NCBI GenBank assembly: GCA_030265585.1
Contig: JAJDGJ010000010.1
Span: 1 to 38,143, forward strand
Source: Erysipelotrichaceae bacterium OttesenSCG-928-M19
Lineage (GTDB): Bacteria > Bacillota_I > Bacilli_A > JAJDGJ01
Reading direction: 5' to 3'
DNA: 38,143 bases
Shown here piece by piece: positions 36,110 through 38,143 of the stretch. The notes under the pieces were generated by a model. The model was not told where the DNA came from, did no database searches, and saw only the letters and a list, made by a program, of their open reading frames with translations. A program made the translations under genes and the position numbers. Position 1 is the first letter of the stretch. Each line of letters begins with the position of its first letter.

Positions 36110-37720
36110 TTACTCAACACCAATATAAAATGAATATAAAGCTTGTTTCCCATCAATTAATTCAACTTCCAAATCATAATTATCTTCAACATAACTTTCT
36201 ATTTTAGTAAGCACATCTTCTTTAACATCCTTACCATAAACAATAGTCAGTAGTTCCTCATCTTCATCAATCATTGCTTCAATAAGTTCTATAGTAACTT
36301 CATATAAATCTTTTCCTGTCGCAATAAGATCTTTTTCAAAGATACCCATATAATCATTTTTCGCAATCTTTTTACCACTAAATTTAGTGTTTTTAATCGC
36401 AAAAGTTACTTCACCACTCTTAATTGAATCTAAAGATTCACTCATCGCTGCAACATTTTCTTCGAAAGTCAAATCAGGTGAGTAATTAATACAAGCAACC
36501 ATTCCTTGCATTATTGTCTTAGTTGCTACAACCTCAACCTCAATATCCTCAATCACATCTTTTGCTTGTTGAGCCGCTAATATTATATTAGAGTTATTAG
36601 GTAAAATAATAACTTTTTTAGCATTTAATTTTTTAATTGCTTTAATAAAATCATTAGTTGATGGATTCATCGTTTGACCACCTGAAATAATATGATCTAC
36701 TCTTAAATCATAGAACATTTTATCGATACCTTCACCACTACTAACAGCAATGATAGCTTGTTCTTTTTGTTCAATCGGCTTAAAGCTTTCATTATTGTCA
36801 GCTTGTTGTTGCATATTTTCAATTTTAACAGTTAACATACCTCCATAAGTAACTGCTTTTGATAAAGCCTTACCAGGATCTAGAGTATGAAGATGAACTT
36901 TTAAAATATCATCATCATTAACAACGACAATTGAATCACCTTGTTTTTCTAGAAAAGTTTTTAATTTCTTCTCATCAAATTTATCGGGTTCATTTAATTG
37001 CACAATAAATTCCGTACAATAACCATATTGACCTTCATGATTATCAACGAATACCTCAGCATCATTAACAAATGTTTTTAAATCCCCATCGGCTTTTCTT
37101 TCAATCGCTTTACCATCAAGATAAGCTAACATTCCTTCAAAAACCTTAATTAATCCAAAAGCACCACTATCCACAACACCAACTTCTTTAAGCACAGCTA
37201 ATAGTTCTGGAGTATTTTCTAGTGAAACATTACCATGTTCAACTAATTTCTTCATTACTTCTTTAATAGTAAAAGAATGTTTCACATCTTTTAAAGTATT
37301 TTCACTACTTTCTCTAATAACAGTTAAGATTGTTCCTTCAACAGGGCGCATAACTGCTTTATACGCTATTTTTTGTCCTTTATAAAAAGCTTTAGCAAAC
37401 TCGACACTGCCAACACTCTCTTTGCCATCTAAATCATTAGAAATTCCCTTAAAAATTTGTGATAAGATAACACCTGAGTTTCCACGTGCTCCCATTAATA
37501 AACCACGTGAAAATGCTTTAGCAATTTCACCAATGTTATTAGTATGTAAATTTGATATTTCTTTAATACCACTAGTAAAAGTTAGATTCATATTTGTCCC
37601 GGTATCGCCATCAGGAACTGGGAAAACATTTAATGTGTCTACTTCTGGATAATGATTGTATAAGTTATTGCCACCACTTATCAACATTGATTTAAACTCT
37701 GTACCATTTATTCTTTTCAT
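36110..37720 (-). CDS. DAK2 domain fatty acid kinase-like protein (YloV/FakA family)
   Basis: 'NVFPVPDGDTGTNMNLT', 'GARGNSGVILSQIF', 'RPVEGTILTVIRE'; next to an Asp23/Gls24 gene as in yloU-yloV. Confidence 0.92.
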   Translation of the reverse strand: MKRINGTEFKSMLISGGNNLYNHYPEVDTLNVFPVPDGDTGTNMNLTFTSGIKEISNLHTNNIGEIAKAFSRGLLMGARGNSGVILSQIFKGISNDLDGKESVGSVEFAKAFYKGQKIAYKAVMRPVEGTILTVIRESSENTLKDVKHSFTIKEVMKKLVEHGNVSLENTPELLAVLKEVGVVDSGAFGLIKVFEGMLAYLDGKAIERKADGDLKTFVNDAEVFVDNHEGQYGYCTEFIVQLNEPDKFDEKKLKTFLEKQGDSIVVVNDDDILKVHLHTLDPGKALSKAVTYGGMLTVKIENMQQQADNNESFKPIEQKEQAIIAVSSGEGIDKMFYDLRVDHIISGGQTMNPSTNDFIKAIKKLNAKKVIILPNNSNIILAAQQAKDVIEDIEVEVVATKTIMQGMVACINYSPDLTFEENVAAMSESLDSIKSGEVTFAIKNTKFSGKKIAKNDYMGIFEKDLIATGKDLYEVTIELIEAMIDEDEELLTIVYGKDVKEDVLTKIESYVEDNYDLEVELIDGKQALYSFYIGVE

Positions 37721-37728
37721 ATTAACAC

Positions 37729-38091
37729 CTAACCAATTACTTTAATGTCTTGAACAAATACATTAACACTAGTTACACTAATCTCTAATGTAGATTCCAA
37801 TACATATCTAACTTTCTTTTGAACTTCAAGGGCAATTTCACTAATCTTAATACCATAAGCAATAACAAGATAAATATCAATACTCATCTTACCATCATCA
37901 CTTTGTTTTATTTCAATACCTTTGGCAAAATTCTCTTTCTTCAATACTTCAGCAATACCATCCATTAAAAGATGTTGTGATGCCATTCCAACAACACCAT
38001 AACATTCAGTTGCTGCACCACCAGCAATGTTTGCAATGACATTTTTAGATATATTTAACTTTCCTAATTTGTTTTCTCTTTCATAACTCAT
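37729..38091 (-). CDS. Asp23/Gls24 family envelope stress response protein (YloU-like)
   Basis: 'ISKNVIANIAGGAATECYGVVGM...VNVFVQDIKVI'. Confidence 0.92.
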   Translation of the reverse strand: MSYERENKLGKLNISKNVIANIAGGAATECYGVVGMASQHLLMDGIAEVLKKENFAKGIEIKQSDDGKMSIDIYLVIAYGIKISEIALEVQKKVRYVLESTLEISVTSVNVFVQDIKVIG

Positions 38092-38143
38092 TTCAAGTTA
38101 CCTCCAATCTAACTATTGGTAATTATACTATAATTTATCTTTT

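Overview
AT-rich, low-GC Firmicutes-type chromosomal window, nearly all genes on the minus strand except proBA. The flanks are ordinary housekeeping DNA: Asp/Glu racemase, dnaI, dnaB, an IMP dehydrogenase and proBA on the left; tnaA with a YheO-like regulator, a DUF2130 protein, tRNA-Leu(CAA), an AEC transporter, sodA, Fe-ADH, ricA/ymcA-like, miaB, a 57-aa ferredoxin, and yloV/yloU-like genes on the right. The centre (~9.8-24.3 kb) is a cobalamin-regulated island. I read four cobalamin-type riboswitch aptamers there, all on the minus strand, each followed by an intrinsic terminator. Three sigma-A-like promoters serve them, because two aptamers are in tandem on one leader. They control: (i) an operon of a MacB/FtsX-type permease, its ATPase, a membrane-anchored PASTA protein, a DUF4430 (transcobalamin C-terminal-like) protein, and a dedicated ECF transporter (T, fused A-A', S); (ii) a 1077-aa surface protein with an 'SLGGFGGY' domain, a Big2-like domain, a DUF4430-like domain and a non-canonical sorting signal; (iii) a 955-aa secreted PQQ-like beta-propeller protein with a basic Tyr/Lys-rich tail, behind the tandem riboswitch. 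My main hypothesis is a Gram-positive cell-surface corrinoid capture and relay system, analogous to the Bacteroidetes BtuG/BtuH/BtuB logic but ending in an ECF importer. All domain calls are by eye, and no searches were run.
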